DNA of 64,000 nucleotides, taken from NCBI GenBank assembly GCA_032433765.1, contig JAVIAB010000073.1, forward strand, positions 58,052,565 to 58,116,564, in the 5' to 3' direction. Below, piece by piece: positions 44,810-55,524 of the stretch (its first letter is position 1; the number at the start of each line of letters is the position of its first letter). The notes beneath the pieces are model-generated. The model did not search any database and was not told the origin of the DNA. It saw only the letters and a list, made by a program, of their open reading frames with translations. Origin of the DNA: Megaustenia siamemsis. Its lineage: Eukaryota; Mollusca; Gastropoda; Stylommatophora; Ariophantidae. The position numbers and the translations under genes are program-made.

Positions 44810-45060
44810 TTTGCTATACAGACCTTACAATAGAAGTCTCACAATACAAACCTTACAGTACAAATATTACAAGATACACCTTACAGTAAAAACCTTATAG
44901 TGCAAACAGCACATCACAGTGCTTACACTACAATACAAACCTTTTCAACAAACATCTTTACATTCTAAACCGTACAATAATAACTTCACAATACAGACCT
45001 TACAAATTAAACTTCACAATACAACATTCTTCAATTACAAAACATTACAATACAAAACAA
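44810..45060. repeat. Decayed 14-bp repeat ACAAACCTTACAAT
   Basis: Degenerate units (CAGACCTTACAATA, CAAACCTTACAGTA, TACAGACCTTACAA) with an irregular period. The same unit occurs cleanly at 45478. Confidence 0.75.
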
Positions 45061-45477
45061 ATAAATGTATCATTTATTGCGCAGTAAAAAAAAAATGAAA
45101 AGAAAAATGCAGCAGTGTCTGGGAAATTGATGTTGTTGGCTTGATAACAGAAACGAAAATTATAATTGCGTTTCTAAATTAATTTCTTGACTCGTGTCAA
45201 TCAATCTCTAATCATTATAATTAAACCTGCATTAATAGCCATGTTACCTTTATAATTGAGGTGGGTGGGTGTAGTGTAACATAACGATAGCGCCATAGTT
45301 AGGGCACATGTATTGGTAGATGCTGTGCCAATCATTTGAATCGGAAACCCTAAATCCATCTTTTTTCACGTGAGCATGTAACTTTATATGATTTATATTC
45401 CACGGGTTCATTTACATTTTGTCGAGTTGGGGTAAGATAGCCAAAGGAAAAAAGCTTTCTTTTTTAAAACCAACTTT
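45061..45477. other. No recognisable feature
   Basis: AT-rich spacer between the two 14-bp repeat blocks. Confidence 0.4.
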
Positions 45478-45551
45478 TAAATACAAACTTTACAATACAA
45501 ACTTTACAATACATACTTTACAATACAAACTTTACAATACAAGCTTTACAA
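45478..45551. repeat. 14-bp minisatellite, 5 units
   Basis: Five near-perfect ACAAACTTTACAAT units, related to the decayed block 430 bp upstream. Confidence 0.9.
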
Positions 45552-45594
45552 TGTTTTTTTGTAATACAAAGCTTGCATTTATTGTGAACAAACG

Positions 45595-45795
45595 CAAAAT
45601 GAAATGCTTTGACCACTTATCTCTATCGTCTCCGGTCTAGCACAGTCTACAAGGAACTAAAAGGAGCGAGGAAAGGCAGGCAAGGAAAGAGACTGAAAAA
45701 TTACATCAATGAATGAAGAGGCCTTCATTTTGCAGAGTGCCAAAGAATGATCTAAGATAGAGAGAAATGGAGAAGTTTGACTAAGTCTGTTAGTC
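45595..45795 (+). mobile_element. L-L-type LINE tail, degraded
   Basis: Reads, with breaks, KCFDHLSLSSPV, GARKGRQGKRLKNYINEW-like phrases (about 45665-45715), and DREKWRSLTKSVSLV (about 45750-45795). Matches the KRWEDNIxEWTG...DRxxWRxLV pattern of LINE tails. Confidence 0.6.
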
Positions 45796-46095
45796 TGGTT
45801 TTAATCTCCTGCATATCAAGCATAATATACAAAGAAACAACAGATAAAATGGTTTGGCCACGTGGCAAGGTAGAGTAATCAAAACACAACACAACGAGCC
45901 CTCATTTAAACGTTATAAGAATACCACACCCAAGGGTCGACCACGAAAAAGATGGATCGATGGAATATTAGAAGCACTAGGAAACATAACAGCAGCAGAG
46001 GTGAACAGAAGAGCAAAAGACCGCAAATTATATTTTCCCTCGAAGCTGAAAGGCAAATGAAGAAGGAAAGAGGAAGTAGAAGAAAATCCTGCAAG
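45796..46095 (+). mobile_element. L-G LINE tail
   Basis: The plus strand reads IKWFGHVARxS near 45845, then KNTTPKGRPRKRWIDGILEA (about 45920-45979) and EVNRRAKDRKLYFPSKLKGK (about 46000-46058), then a stop. This is a 68-codon open stretch in the conserved LINE C-terminus. The same tail lies inverted at 63325. Confidence 0.8.
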
Positions 46096-46894
46096 CACAA
46101 TAATTGGGCATATAAAAAAAAATAAAGACTTTTGACTTTAGAATGGATTGACTTCACTGCAGGCGGGGCATTCCTATATCTACAACAACCCCTGTTCCAG
46201 TAACTGACCAAGGTTTCACCCTGTTAGAGTATACTTTTCTCTTGAATGTGTTGCCTTTTGATAAAAGGTAGCTAGCTCACAATGAACAGTTCCGGATCGC
46301 TGTAAGGGTCGAAAAAAAGAAAATTAAACCCACCACAAAACAGGTAAAAAAAAAGCCTTAGAGAAACATCGTCACAATTTACAAAACAACAAGGACTAAT
46401 ATTGATGAATGTCTGAGAGCTGTCAAAGACACAAGAGAGCACACATGAATTATTAGGGGACGCATCAAACTTCGCTTTCATTATTCATATTATGGCACGT
46501 GGCTGATGTAATGTCCATGATTCTGAGACGCTCCCCGCTTCAGCCGAAGAAAATGAAATGCTCATCATGAAGCTCTACGATTAACTTCATACATAGTCAA
46601 TGCTTTATTTTTCTAAAAATATTTAACGAAACCATAACATCCATCCAATAAAGAGAGAAAATCGTGACATATTTGGCGTCTGAAGTTCTTGTGTGCGTAC
46701 ATATAGATCGAATGGATATTATTTTTATCAAACTATATATTATGTTGTTATATTTATCGAATGTCTTCTACCAAATTGCTAGATGCCTGTTTTTCAGAGA
46801 CCAGGAATTAACATTTAGTAAGGGTTGCACTGGGAAACATATGGAAGTCCAAAGAAATTAGGTTAAATACAAAAATAAAATTCCAATGTTAAGT
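46096..46894. other. No recognisable feature
   Basis: No assigned element or gene. Confidence 0.4.
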
Positions 46895-47320
46895 CAGCCC
46901 TATTGTATGGCCGTGAAACATGGAGAACAACAAAATTGGCAGTCATGAAGATACAGACTTTCATTAATGGATGCGTACGCAGAATAAAGGGATGGAAATG
47001 GCAGGACAAATTCACTAACATAGAATTATGGAAATGTACCAGTCAAATGCCAGTGCATAAAGAGATACAGCGAAAACGATGGCGCTGGATAGGACACACA
47101 CTGCGGAAGCCAACTGAGAGTTTTACACAACAGGCCCTTTTTTGGAATCCCTAGGGGAAAAGACAAAGAGGAAGACCAAGAATTCTTGGAGAAGACAGAT
47201 AGAAGCAGAGATGAAGATGATGGGGAAGACATGGAATAATCTTAAAAGAATGGTAAGAATCATAAAGACTTGGAAAGTGTTTGTTGAAGACCTATGCTCC
47301 ACAGGGAGCTGAAAGGTAGT
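46895..47320 (+). mobile_element. L-I LINE tail
   Basis: The plus-strand frame 46903-47154 reads LYGRETWRTTKLAVMKIQTF, FINGCVRRIKGWKWQDKFTN, KRWRWIGHTLRKPTESFTQQ. After a one-base shift it reads GKRQRGRPRILGEDR and KTWKVFVEDLCSTGS near 47265-47313. This is the classic order YGxETW...RRI...RWxWIGHxLR...RGRP...W.xxVxxLCS. 5'-truncated and frameshifted. Confidence 0.85.
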
Positions 47321-47529
47321 AACAGACGGGTTGAAAAATATGTAGGGAAAAACCAACTAGCTTGATGAAAGTCAACGTACTCACCGCCTTGATATTTGGA
47401 GGAGCTCTCGACAGGTAGAGAGGTAGTACACTCTGGGGGGACGCCGAGCCCACATTCAGCCGGCACTAGAAATGGAGATGATGATAATGTTTTTGTTTTA
47501 GCTGCACGAATGCAGCAGCCATTTTCTTA
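47321..47529. other. Short unassigned spacer
   Basis: No recognisable feature. Confidence 0.4.
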
Positions 47530-47872
47530 AAGGTAAAGGTAAAGGTCAAGTACGAGGCTTGAATCGGCGACTTAGCACACAAGTTTTCACCCGTATGTAC
47601 TCGGTCGCCTATCCAGAAGTGTTCGGAGACTTCTGAATAGTGTCGCTTCAAGCATTCGAAACTCACGATGCGAGGCGGAAATTCTCACCTTCCCAGAGTA
47701 CCACCCTGGTACCCATTTCTGCCAGTGGCTAGGTCGAACGTAGGTGTATTTTTTTTCCAACCACGAGTACAACTCACACTGCTTCCAGCGGAAATCGAAC
47801 ACGGGTTGTTCGAACGTCGCTAGCCCAGTCGGGTAGTATTCCCAACTAACTAAGCTACCGAGGCCACCCAGG
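47530..47872 (-). mobile_element. SINE-E, tRNA-derived, (CTTTAC)n tail
   Basis: On the minus strand it begins GGTGGCCTCGGTAGCTTAGTT (box A) and has box B TGTTCGATTTCC (near 47790). The body contains AAATGGGTACC and CTCTGGGAAGGTGAG, and the 3' end is CTTGACCTTTACCTTTACCTTT. A weak TSD (CAGCCATTTTCTT / CAGGCATTTCCCT) flanks it. RNA polymerase III would transcribe it and a LINE would mobilise it. Confidence 0.85.
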
Positions 47873-48007
47873 CATTTCCCTCTCTGTCAGAAATTCACTA
47901 AAGTCCATAACAGTCTGTCTTTCTGGAATTATAAGCATCACCAAACCTCTTCATTTTAACCTCACCTTGTCATGCTGGTATTTTGTTTCTATTCTTTAGA
48001 CACCAGC
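47873..48007. other. Short unassigned spacer
   Basis: No recognisable feature. Confidence 0.4.
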
Positions 48008-48291
48008 GATGTTTCATTAAAAGGCAGCTCTTAAAAAAAAACATCAGAAAGAAACAATCAACATTTTTCGGGCATATCATGAGAAGAGGTAAGCTGGAAT
48101 ACTTGGTTACAACTGGCAAAATAAAGGGAAAGAGAGATCGCGGACGACAAAGAGAGAAAATGCTAGACGGCTTGGTGTCATGGCATGGAAAGCAGTCAAC
48201 AACAGAACTGATACGATGCACTGTAAATAGAAGATTGTGGAAGGACATGATCGCCTACGCCAACCGGTATGGTACATGATGATGTTTCATT
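48008..48291 (+). mobile_element. L-A2 LINE 3' copy with exact TSD
   Basis: TSD GATGTTTCATT at 48008-48018 and 48281-48291. The 262-bp insert is open for most of its length, reading NIRKKQSTFFGHIMRRGKLE and ending WKDMIAYANRYGT, a stop and the GATGAT tail. It is the least decayed L-A2 tail here. Confidence 0.92.
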
Positions 48292-48639
48292 CCTTTTATG
48301 TTGTCATTAAACATCATAGAGAACGGTTTACAGTTTTTGATCGATTGTCTACTCTCTTCTCCATAGTCACTCTTTTAGTGTTCAAATTTTAAAGCGGTCA
48401 TATACAGCTTCAAGATAAAACAGGCATACATATCGGCCTTCAAAGAGCAGAATACAAGAAACGGGAATTAGCTTGAAGACACGTGGTCTGCCTGAAAGAA
48501 AAAATGGCCCGGTAATCTGTGTGAGACATAATATCAGATACCATGACACGCATCACATTAGCGTCAAATACTTTCATCAAAATGACGAACTTCTGGAGAT
48601 GATCCAAGGTAAACAGTGAACGTACGCAATTTAGATTGT
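48292..48639. other. Unassigned, possibly L-K 5' part
   Basis: Sequence resembling degraded LINE coding but without a diagnostic motif. Confidence 0.3.
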
Positions 48640-49110
48640 TTAACTCTCGTGTGATACCAGTGCTGACATATGGATGTGAAAGCTAGACATCCACCCAGAC
48701 TTTAGATAAGAAACTAAATGCCCTGAGGACAAATGTCTGTGAAGCATGTAAAACATAAGTTAGAGAGAATACATTTCGAACAAACTCATAAGAAGCGAAA
48801 TTAATCTAGAATACCTCTCGAGCTTTATAAGAAGAAGGAGTTGAAAATACACAGGTCATGCAATCTGAATGAACGATGAAAGACGTCCCACCAGGTAATC
48901 ATGTGGAAACCATCTAGTAAAATAAATAAGGAAGACATAAAAACACTACACAGAACAATTACGATGGAAAGCTGTAACAATGGAGCTAAGCAACATTGAA
49001 GATCCACAAGAACCGGAAAGAAATTGTCAGTTATCGGGAGCTATGACTTCCGCGTTCTGTGTCGTCTTCGAAAGGAAAATGAATGAATGAATGAATGAAT
49101 GAATGAATGT
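48640..49110 (+). mobile_element. L-K LINE tail with (GAAT)n tail
   Basis: Reads IPVLTYGCES (about 48656), TLDKKLNALRTNVCEAC (about 48703) and later broken phrases, ending in CGTCTTCGAAAGGAAAATGA and a (GAAT)n tail at about 49077-49110. The YGCES...KKLNALR order identifies the post-RT LINE region. Confidence 0.65.
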
Positions 49111-49184
49111 GTGTAATGGTTAACATTGAATTAATCTACCTATCTCTTTATTTAAAAAGGCCCTGTTTTCTCTCTTTTCATGCT

Positions 49185-49619
49185 TAGAGTTAGTCCATGA
49201 CTTAATGTGAGCATAGACTCTTAGAGTTAGTCCATGACTTAATGTGAGCATAGACTCTTAGAGTTAGTTGATGACTTAATATGAGCACATATTCTTGGAG
49301 TTTCATTATTAATGTGGCCATAGACTCTTAGAGTTAGTTCATGTCTTAATGTGAGCATAGACTCCTCGGAGTTAGTTCATGATTTAATGTGGCCATAGAC
49401 TCTTAGAGTTAGTTCATGTCTTAATGTGAGCATAGACTCCTCGGAGTTAGTTCATGATTTAATGTGGCCATAGACTCTTAGAGTTAGTTCATGTCTTAAT
49501 GTGAGCATAGACTGCTCGGAGTTAGTTCATGATTTAATGTGCCAATAGACTCTTAGAGTTAGTTCATGTCTTAATGTGAGCATAGACTCCTCGGAGTTAG
49601 TTCATGATTTAATGTGAGT
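49185..49619. repeat. 37/38-bp minisatellite, ~11-12 units
   Basis: Two alternating units, TCTTAGAGTTAGTTCATGTC...GAGCATAGAC (37 bp) and TCCTCGGAGTTAGTTCATGA...GGCCATAGAC (38 bp), form ~75-bp dimers. The array resumes right of the LINE at 50201 (TAGTTCACGG). Decayed TTAGTTCATGACTAAATATG-like units appear near 51923 and 52674. Confidence 0.93.
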
Positions 49620-50200
49620 ATAAACTCAATACTCTCAATAACACATTTTTGAGCATACAAAAAACAAATGCTGTCACATACCAGTTTTCACCATTGTTAA
49701 GACATCCAAACATTTCTATGGCAGCTAAACAACAAATGATAAATAGCATTTTCATACCAACTTTGTGCTGTGAAAGTCAAACAAGGACCCTTTCAAAATC
49801 ACATTTAAGAAAGATCAATACATGTGAGATTCAATGTTTGAGAAAAGTAACAAACAACACAAGAAGAGATAGAATACCAAATGAAACCATAAGAAAAATT
49901 GTAGAAACAAAACCCTGTCAAGAATATATAGAACAACAACAACTTAAATGGTTTGGCCACCTGGTCAGAATGAATCCTCACCAATCACCATCAAGGGCGC
50001 TCTTCTCGAGAATGCATGGAAAAAGACCAAGAGGAAGATCCAGAAGAAGATGGATAGATGCAGTGACAGAGACATGTAACAACAAAGGAAAATCACTAAT
50101 TCATCAGTTCGAGCAGCTCAAGAACGACAAATGATATAAACCACGACACCTTTTCGGTACCAGTGAGAAAGAGAATAGAAGAAAAGAAGATAAACTCAAT
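49620..50200 (+). mobile_element. L-J LINE 3' copy with exact TSD
   Basis: TSD ATAAACTCAAT at 49620-49630 and 50190-50200. The 559-bp insert is 5'-truncated and ends in an A-rich GAAAAGAAG tail. Confidence 0.93.
49649..50134 (+). pseudogene. L-J ORF2 C-terminal region, open 161 codons
   Basis: The longest non-repetitive LINE frame in the window. It reads SIFIPTLCCESQTRTLSKSH, IQCLRKVTNNTRRDRIPNET, QQQLKWFGHLVRMNPHQSPS and GKRPRGRSRRRWIDAV. These blocks follow the RT domain in LINE ORF2 proteins and include the WFGHLVRM and RGRxRRRWID motifs. The absence of stops suggests a recent insertion. The RT domain itself is missing, so it is not an active element. Confidence 0.88.
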
Positions 50201-50559
50201 TAGTTCACGGCTGAATTAAGCAAAATAAGGGTGCGGTAAAACCACAAAGTGTTCTGCCCCCAGCCAAAAGTTGACGAAAAACTCCAGAAGATCAAACGCC
50301 GTAGCGATGACGACATTCCTAAAACTCACAGAGAATGAATTTTGTTCCCAATCTCTTTTCTCTGGTAGCTAAGCGAACCACAGACGGTCTCTAAAATGTG
50401 TGGTTAATGTACAGCCACGAGCAGTAATCAAATACGCCTGGTCGGCGATAAGTACCTTTCGCAATTACACTGCAATGAAAAAAAATCTCTAGCGCTCATA
50501 ATTTAGATTTGTCAATGACCAAACACGGTTGAATTGTTGAGTTAAACAGCTGTTTGTTT
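50201..50559. other. Decayed 37/38-bp array continuation
   Basis: Starts TAGTTCACGGCTGAATTAAG and later has GTCAATGACCAAACACGG, resembling array DNA near 52005. Otherwise nothing clear. Confidence 0.45.
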
Positions 50560-51090
50560 TCACCTCGGGGATTGGATGGTCTAAGACGTCGGCCTTTGGA
50601 CAGGAAGGTCCCGGTTTTATTCTCACAACAGTCGGTGGACATTTTTCAAAATTTTAACACGTGGTTTCTTCGTGGGGTTACTGTCTCCCGGTTTCTGGGT
50701 AGTGAGATTCGATGTCTAGACTTCTCTGGGTAGTGAGATCCGATGTCTAGACTTCTCTGGGTAGGAGGATCCGATGTCTAGACTTCTCTGGATAGTGAGA
50801 TTCGATGTCTAGACTTCTCTGGGTAGTGAGATCCGATGTCTAGACTTCTCTGGATAGTGAGATCTGATGTCTAGACTTCTCTGGGTAGTGAGATTCGATG
50901 TCTAGCCTTCTCTGGGTAGTGAGATTCGATGTATAGCCTTCTCTGGGTAGTGAGATCCGATGTATAGCCTTCTCTGTGTAGTGAGATCTGATGTCTAGAC
51001 TTCTCGAAAAACGGCGAGGACCAGAAGGTCCCGTGTGCGTTCACGCATGTTAAAGAACCCTAGCAGTTAGAAGTCGAATAGGGTAAGATA
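50560..51090 (+). mobile_element. SINE-G with internal minisatellite
   Basis: A tRNA-like head at about 50565-50640 has GGATTGGATGGTCTAAGACG (box A-like) and GGTCCCGGTTTTATTCTC (box B-like). The distal body is GAAGGTCCCGTGTGCGTTCACGCATGTTAAAGAACCCTAGC (about 51021-51062), ending GTCGAATAGGGTAAGAT and A-rich. A 31-bp tandem array replaces part of the middle. SINEs with this CGTTCACGCA-GTTAAAGA body are familiar from molluscs. Confidence 0.65.
50693..51004. repeat. 31-bp minisatellite inside SINE-G, ~10 units
   Basis: The unit is GGGTAGTGAGATCCGATGTC plus TAGACTTCTCT, with GATTCG/GATCCG/GATCTG and TCTAGACT/TATAGCCT variants. Confidence 0.95.
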
Positions 51091-51437
51091 AAAAAAAAAT
51101 TGTGGTCCGGGCAAAAATTGTTAAACAAATCTAACTATCAATGGTTAAAACATATGTGTCAGGCCGAAAGTAGAAGATATCTCGGCTGTGCCGTAAAATA
51201 AGGACACATCGCATCAACACCACTTGCAGTTAAAAGTTGAAGGCTAAGCAGAACAAGAGCTTTCACCCCAAAGTGACATTTTAATTATACTGTTGGAATT
51301 ATTGCAGCCTTCATGAGATGCCCTGAGCATGATATATTCCATTCATTCTTACAACCGATAATTTATGGGAGTAATTTCAATTTCTGACAATTCCCACAAT
51401 TCGGGAATATTTTTGCTAAAATCAATATTTATATATG
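51091..51437. other. No recognisable feature
   Basis: Spacer without a clear motif. Confidence 0.4.
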
Positions 51438-51720
51438 TACAATCATGTTAGGAGCCGCGATAGCTAAGTGGTTAGTGAACTGGACTACAAAGGACAAGAG
51501 GTAGGGTTCGATCCTGATCGACGGTTCCGGTTTCACCCAGCCTTAAATGGGTAGCGTATTTTTTTTTTCTGGGAAAGTAAAGCGTCGAGGGCGTAATATC
51601 GACCACATTACCCCAAAATAATGCGTGAAGGTCTGCAAAATGTAAGGTCACTAACACCATTATCACTATACACCACTTGACGTGACTGGGTTCTTTACTT
51701 TTACTTTCTACAATAATGTT
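51438..51720 (+). mobile_element. SINE-A with 12-bp TSD
   Basis: TSD TACAATCATGTT / TACAATAATGTT at 51438-51449 and 51709-51720 (one mismatch). Full-length plus-strand copy: GGAGCCGCGATAGCTAAGTG head, box B GGTTCGATCC (near 51507), core CACCCAGCCTTAAATGGG, and 3' end TCTTTACTTTTACTTTC. Confidence 0.93.
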
Positions 51721-52010
51721 GGTAACAAAATGATCAAAGATTGACAAATCTAAGAGTTCCGGGAGATGCAAGATTTAATTTTTAACCACACAAGTTTTTA
51801 AATTCTAAGACAACGTTTTCTAATCACTTTGAATGTATAATAACAAAAATATCATATGTTTTATCTTCCTCAGAAGACACAAATGATCAAATGGACTAAA
51901 GTATCAGTGACAAAAAAACTTTGGTTAGTTCATGACTAAATATGAACATATACTTTTTGGGGGATATATCATGCCTGAATGTTAGTATTAGACTTAATTT
52001 ATTAATGACT
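51721..52010. other. Decayed array or spacer
   Basis: Contains TTAGTTCATGACTAAATATG near 51923, like the 49185 array units. The phrase TTCCGGGAGATGCAAGATTT resembles TTCTGGGAATGCAATATTTC near 63020, so a dispersed repeat may be present. Confidence 0.4.
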
Positions 52011-52663
52011 AAACACGGCAAATGGATATCAAAATTGAAGGAATAGACCTGGAGACAGTTCAGAACTACAACTACCTTGGACATACTATAACCAGTGATG
52101 GGAAATGTACAACTGAAATAAACAAAAGATTAGGAATAGCAAAAAGTTATTTTAATGTCATGAAGAACATACTAACATCAAAACAAATAACACCAGGGCT
52201 AAAAACTAAGAATAGCAAAATGTTACATCTTCTCAATATTTCGATATAGTGCAGAAACATGGACATTAGACAAGAAAACAGAACAGAGAATTGAAGCCTT
52301 TGAAATGTGGACATATAGAAGAATTGTACAATTGGATGGAAGGAAAAGAAAACAAACGACGAAGTCTTAAAACAACTAAAAATGAAAAGAGAACTATTAA
52401 ACACAATTCAAACAAGACAAATACGATTTTTGGGCCATGTTAAAAGACAAAACAGCCTACTAAAAGTAATCCTGGAGGGCAAAATACAAGGTAAAAGAGG
52501 CAAAGGCAGACCAAGACTAACATGGACGAGTAACATCAAAAGATGGACAAGTCAGCCTATGACAACCTGCACCATTATAACAAGTGACAGAGCAGAATGG
52601 CGCTCTATGGTAGCCAACCTTCGTTGCGGAGACGGCACTAGATGATGATGATGAAACACGGCA
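52011..52663 (+). mobile_element. L-B LINE 3' copy with exact TSD
   Basis: TSD AAACACGGCA at 52011-52020 and 52654-52663. The 633-bp insert reads NYLGHTITSDGKCTTEINKR, then EMWTYRRIVQLDG (other frame), then MKRELLNTIQTRQIRFLGHV, GKRGKGRPRLTWTSNIKRW and RAEWRSMVANLRCGDGTR, a stop and (GAT)n. This is the whole post-RT tail with frameshifts near 52230 and 52350. Confidence 0.93.
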
Positions 52664-53449
52664 GACATTTTGAGTTTGTTCATGACTGAAAAAGAGCATA
52701 GGTTTTAAGTTTGTTAAACACCAAACACTAAAGTCTCTTTTATTTGATCACTAATTCAGTATTGGCGTAGAGATTCAGAGAGAGTCGATACCACCAGCAT
52801 TAAGTGCCAGGCACAGTCGACACTCCCCTCCCCCACTCAGCATCGTCAACTACCCGCGAGACTGTAGTCAGAAACCAACACACGTATGAAACACCTCTCC
52901 CTTTCGTGGTGGTCTCAAACTTGGGACCCAGGTTGCATAAGAAACGATAGGGCTACACGCGGGACTGAGCTCTTGCCAGCTTGCGACGCCCCTTCTGATC
53001 AAATAACCAGAATAGAGGAATCAGACATCGTATTCTTATTAAAAACGTTGTTGTTTATATTTGATTCCTGTAGCATCAATACTCGAATACCTATAGCTTT
53101 TTAAAAACCAGAATGACTGGTAATAACCTACTGATATTATTATTATTATTATTATTCCTGATAACTTAGGCTGATAAACATTTTTGTTAAAAAATAAGAT
53201 GTTTACTCCCTGTTAGATGAAGTTACTTATTGTTTTAATGCATAGAAAAAAGGATTCAAAAATATTTTTTGGAGTTTTATATTTACTGATAGCGGGGGAA
53301 AAAACACTTAAAGTATAGCTGTAGATATGTAATGTACCTATTTTGTTTTAGAATAATTACCACCTTTAACTTGATGCGAAATACGTTATGTAGAGTGAAA
53401 GTGCATGTTTTTTTTCTATTTACCTATAACTATTTAACTATATACTATA
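52664..53449. other. No recognisable gene
   Basis: A GC-richer stretch lies at about 52780-53000, with a 72-codon open frame without recognisable features. The rest is AT-rich. Confidence 0.4.
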
Positions 53450-54082
53450 GATTCTTGCTGTAAGTTTTAAAACATTATTCTGGCTGTTTGCTTCGTTATA
53501 GATTCTTGCTGTAAGTTTTAAAACATTATTCTGGCTGTTTGCTTCGTTATAGATTCTTGCTGTAAGTTTTAAAACATTATTCTGGCTGCTTGCTTCGTTA
53601 TAGATTCTAGCTGTAAGTTTTAAAACATTATTCTGGCTGTTTGCTTGGTTTTAGATTCTTGCTGTAAGTTTTAAAACATTATTCTGGCTGTTTGATTCGT
53701 TATAGATTCTTGCTGTAAGTTTTAAAACATTAGTCTGGCTGTTTTATTCGTTATAGATTCTTGCTGTAAGTTTTAAAACATTATTCTGGCTGTTTGATTC
53801 GTTATAGATTCTTGCTGTAAGTTTTAAAACATTATTCTGGCTGTTTGCTTCGTTATAGATTATTGCTGTGAGTTTTAAAACATTATTCTGGCTGTTTGCT
53901 TCGTTATAGATTATTGCTGTGAGTTTTAAAACATTATTCTGGCTGTTTGCTTCGTTATAGATTATTGCTGTGAGTTTTAAAACATTATTCTGGCTGTTTG
54001 CTTCGTTATAGATTATTGCTGTGAGTTTTAAAACATTATTCTGGCTGTTTGCTTCGTTATAGATTCTTGCTGTAAGTTTTAA
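53450..54082. repeat. 51-bp minisatellite, ~12 units
   Basis: The unit is GATTCTTGCTGTAAGTTTTA plus AAACATTATTCTGGCTGTTTGCTTCGTTATA. A run of four units carries GATTATTGCTGTGAG instead, showing local duplication. Confidence 0.97.
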
Positions 54083-54939
54083 AACAAAATAATCTTTTAT
54101 CCAGAAAAAAACAACTTTTTATTTTACTTTCTCTTTTATCTAAATGATAATGCTCGCCTCTAGCTGTACCAACAAATGTAAAACAAATATTTTCTTTCGA
54201 AAATATAAAAAAATGTAATCGAACAGACTGATCAATTTTACTGGTACAAATTACAGAAAAATAATTATATAATTGGTCAATTAAACAAATTATGAGATAT
54301 ATTTTTTTGTTTTTATGTGAAGTTATAATTAAAATGGAGGTTATACAGTAATGAATCATTAAATTGCGAGCTTAAATTAGTTGATTCTTTGTAATTGTGG
54401 TAGAGAATTGTTGGAAACATTAGCATTAGTTGTTAGTTATTCATGTAAACGGAGCAAGCATTACATTATATATAAAAAATGCAGCGATTAACGGATATAA
54501 TTTTCTTTGCCTCTTGTCATTTACATCTTGGGAAAGTACTGACTTCAGAAATTTACCTTCTCAAAAAGTCAGCTCTTAAACTTAAATTAATTAGTGGTTA
54601 TTACAATACACCACAATCTAGGCACATACAAAACTGTGTTGCTTACAAGCATCGAGAATAATATAAACTTGTAACTTCGTTCTATCATTTTTCATTAATC
54701 TGGTGTTACCCCCGAACTTGTATGCATTTCCGCTTGACTGACTCTATGTGATGGTGGCAAGATCTGGATTTGACTTATATTTTACAATACAATTGTTGTA
54801 GCCAATTGTACCATGAAGACTAGGATTTCACAAAGACAAACAGGTATCTATTGTTTATATACAATTCTTATAAAGTTAGTTTAAAGCTGGAACTATCACT
54901 CTTATAAAACAAATTATTTGAACGAATCGGACGAAGTTT
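54083..54939. other. No recognisable feature
   Basis: Strongly AT-rich DNA. A 100-codon minus frame at 54359-54057 looks like AT-rich chance sequence. Confidence 0.45.
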
Positions 54940-55410
54940 ATATTTTAAAATCATTATCATCATCAAGTACCATGCCTGCTGGCGTAGGTGATCATCTCTC
55001 TTCACAACTTTCGATCTCCACAGTTATTTATCATTACTGTTGTTGACCCTAAGGCAAGCCATTATCTTAAGCTGTCTAGTATTTTTTTCTCTTTGCTTCC
55101 CTCTATCTCTTCGTCCTTCAATTTTTCCAGTTGTTATAATATATTCCAGTTGTTCTCTTCTCATTACATGGCCAAACAATGTTGATTGTTTGTTCCTAAT
55201 ATTTGAAATTAGCTCTCTTTTTGCTTTGACCTCTTTCAGAACATTTTCATTACTCTTCTTAGCTGTCCATGGTATTCTTAACAATCTTCTGTAAAACCAC
55301 ATTTCTACAGACTCCAGAGATTTTCTTGTCTGTTGTCCTATTGTCCATGATTCACATCCATATCTTTAGACTGGCTCTACATAACATTTAAGAAATATTT
55401 TTAAATAATT
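54940..55410 (-). mobile_element. L-A LINE 3' copy with imperfect TSD
   Basis: ATATTTTAAAATCATT and ATATTTTTAAATAATT flank the element at 54940-54955 and 55395-55410. The minus strand reads MWFYRRLLRIPWTAKKSNEN, NIRNKQSTLFGHVMRREQLE, and the usual end with (GAT)n. Truncated. Confidence 0.85.
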
Positions 55411-55524
55411 GTGACTAATACAGATCAGACCAGCATAGTTTTGGATGTGTTATTAGCACTATTTGGACAGATATTTTTTTATTTAAATTGTTATCAGTCG
55501 TAATTGAGTCAACGTGCCCTTAAA

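Noticed and set aside
51450..51530. Functional tRNA gene from box A and box B in SINE-A
   Set aside because: The head has diverged from a foldable cloverleaf, is fused to the SINE body and is bounded by TSDs.
54057..54359. 100-codon minus frame
   Set aside because: AT-driven Ile/Phe/Lys/Asn composition and no motif; likely chance.
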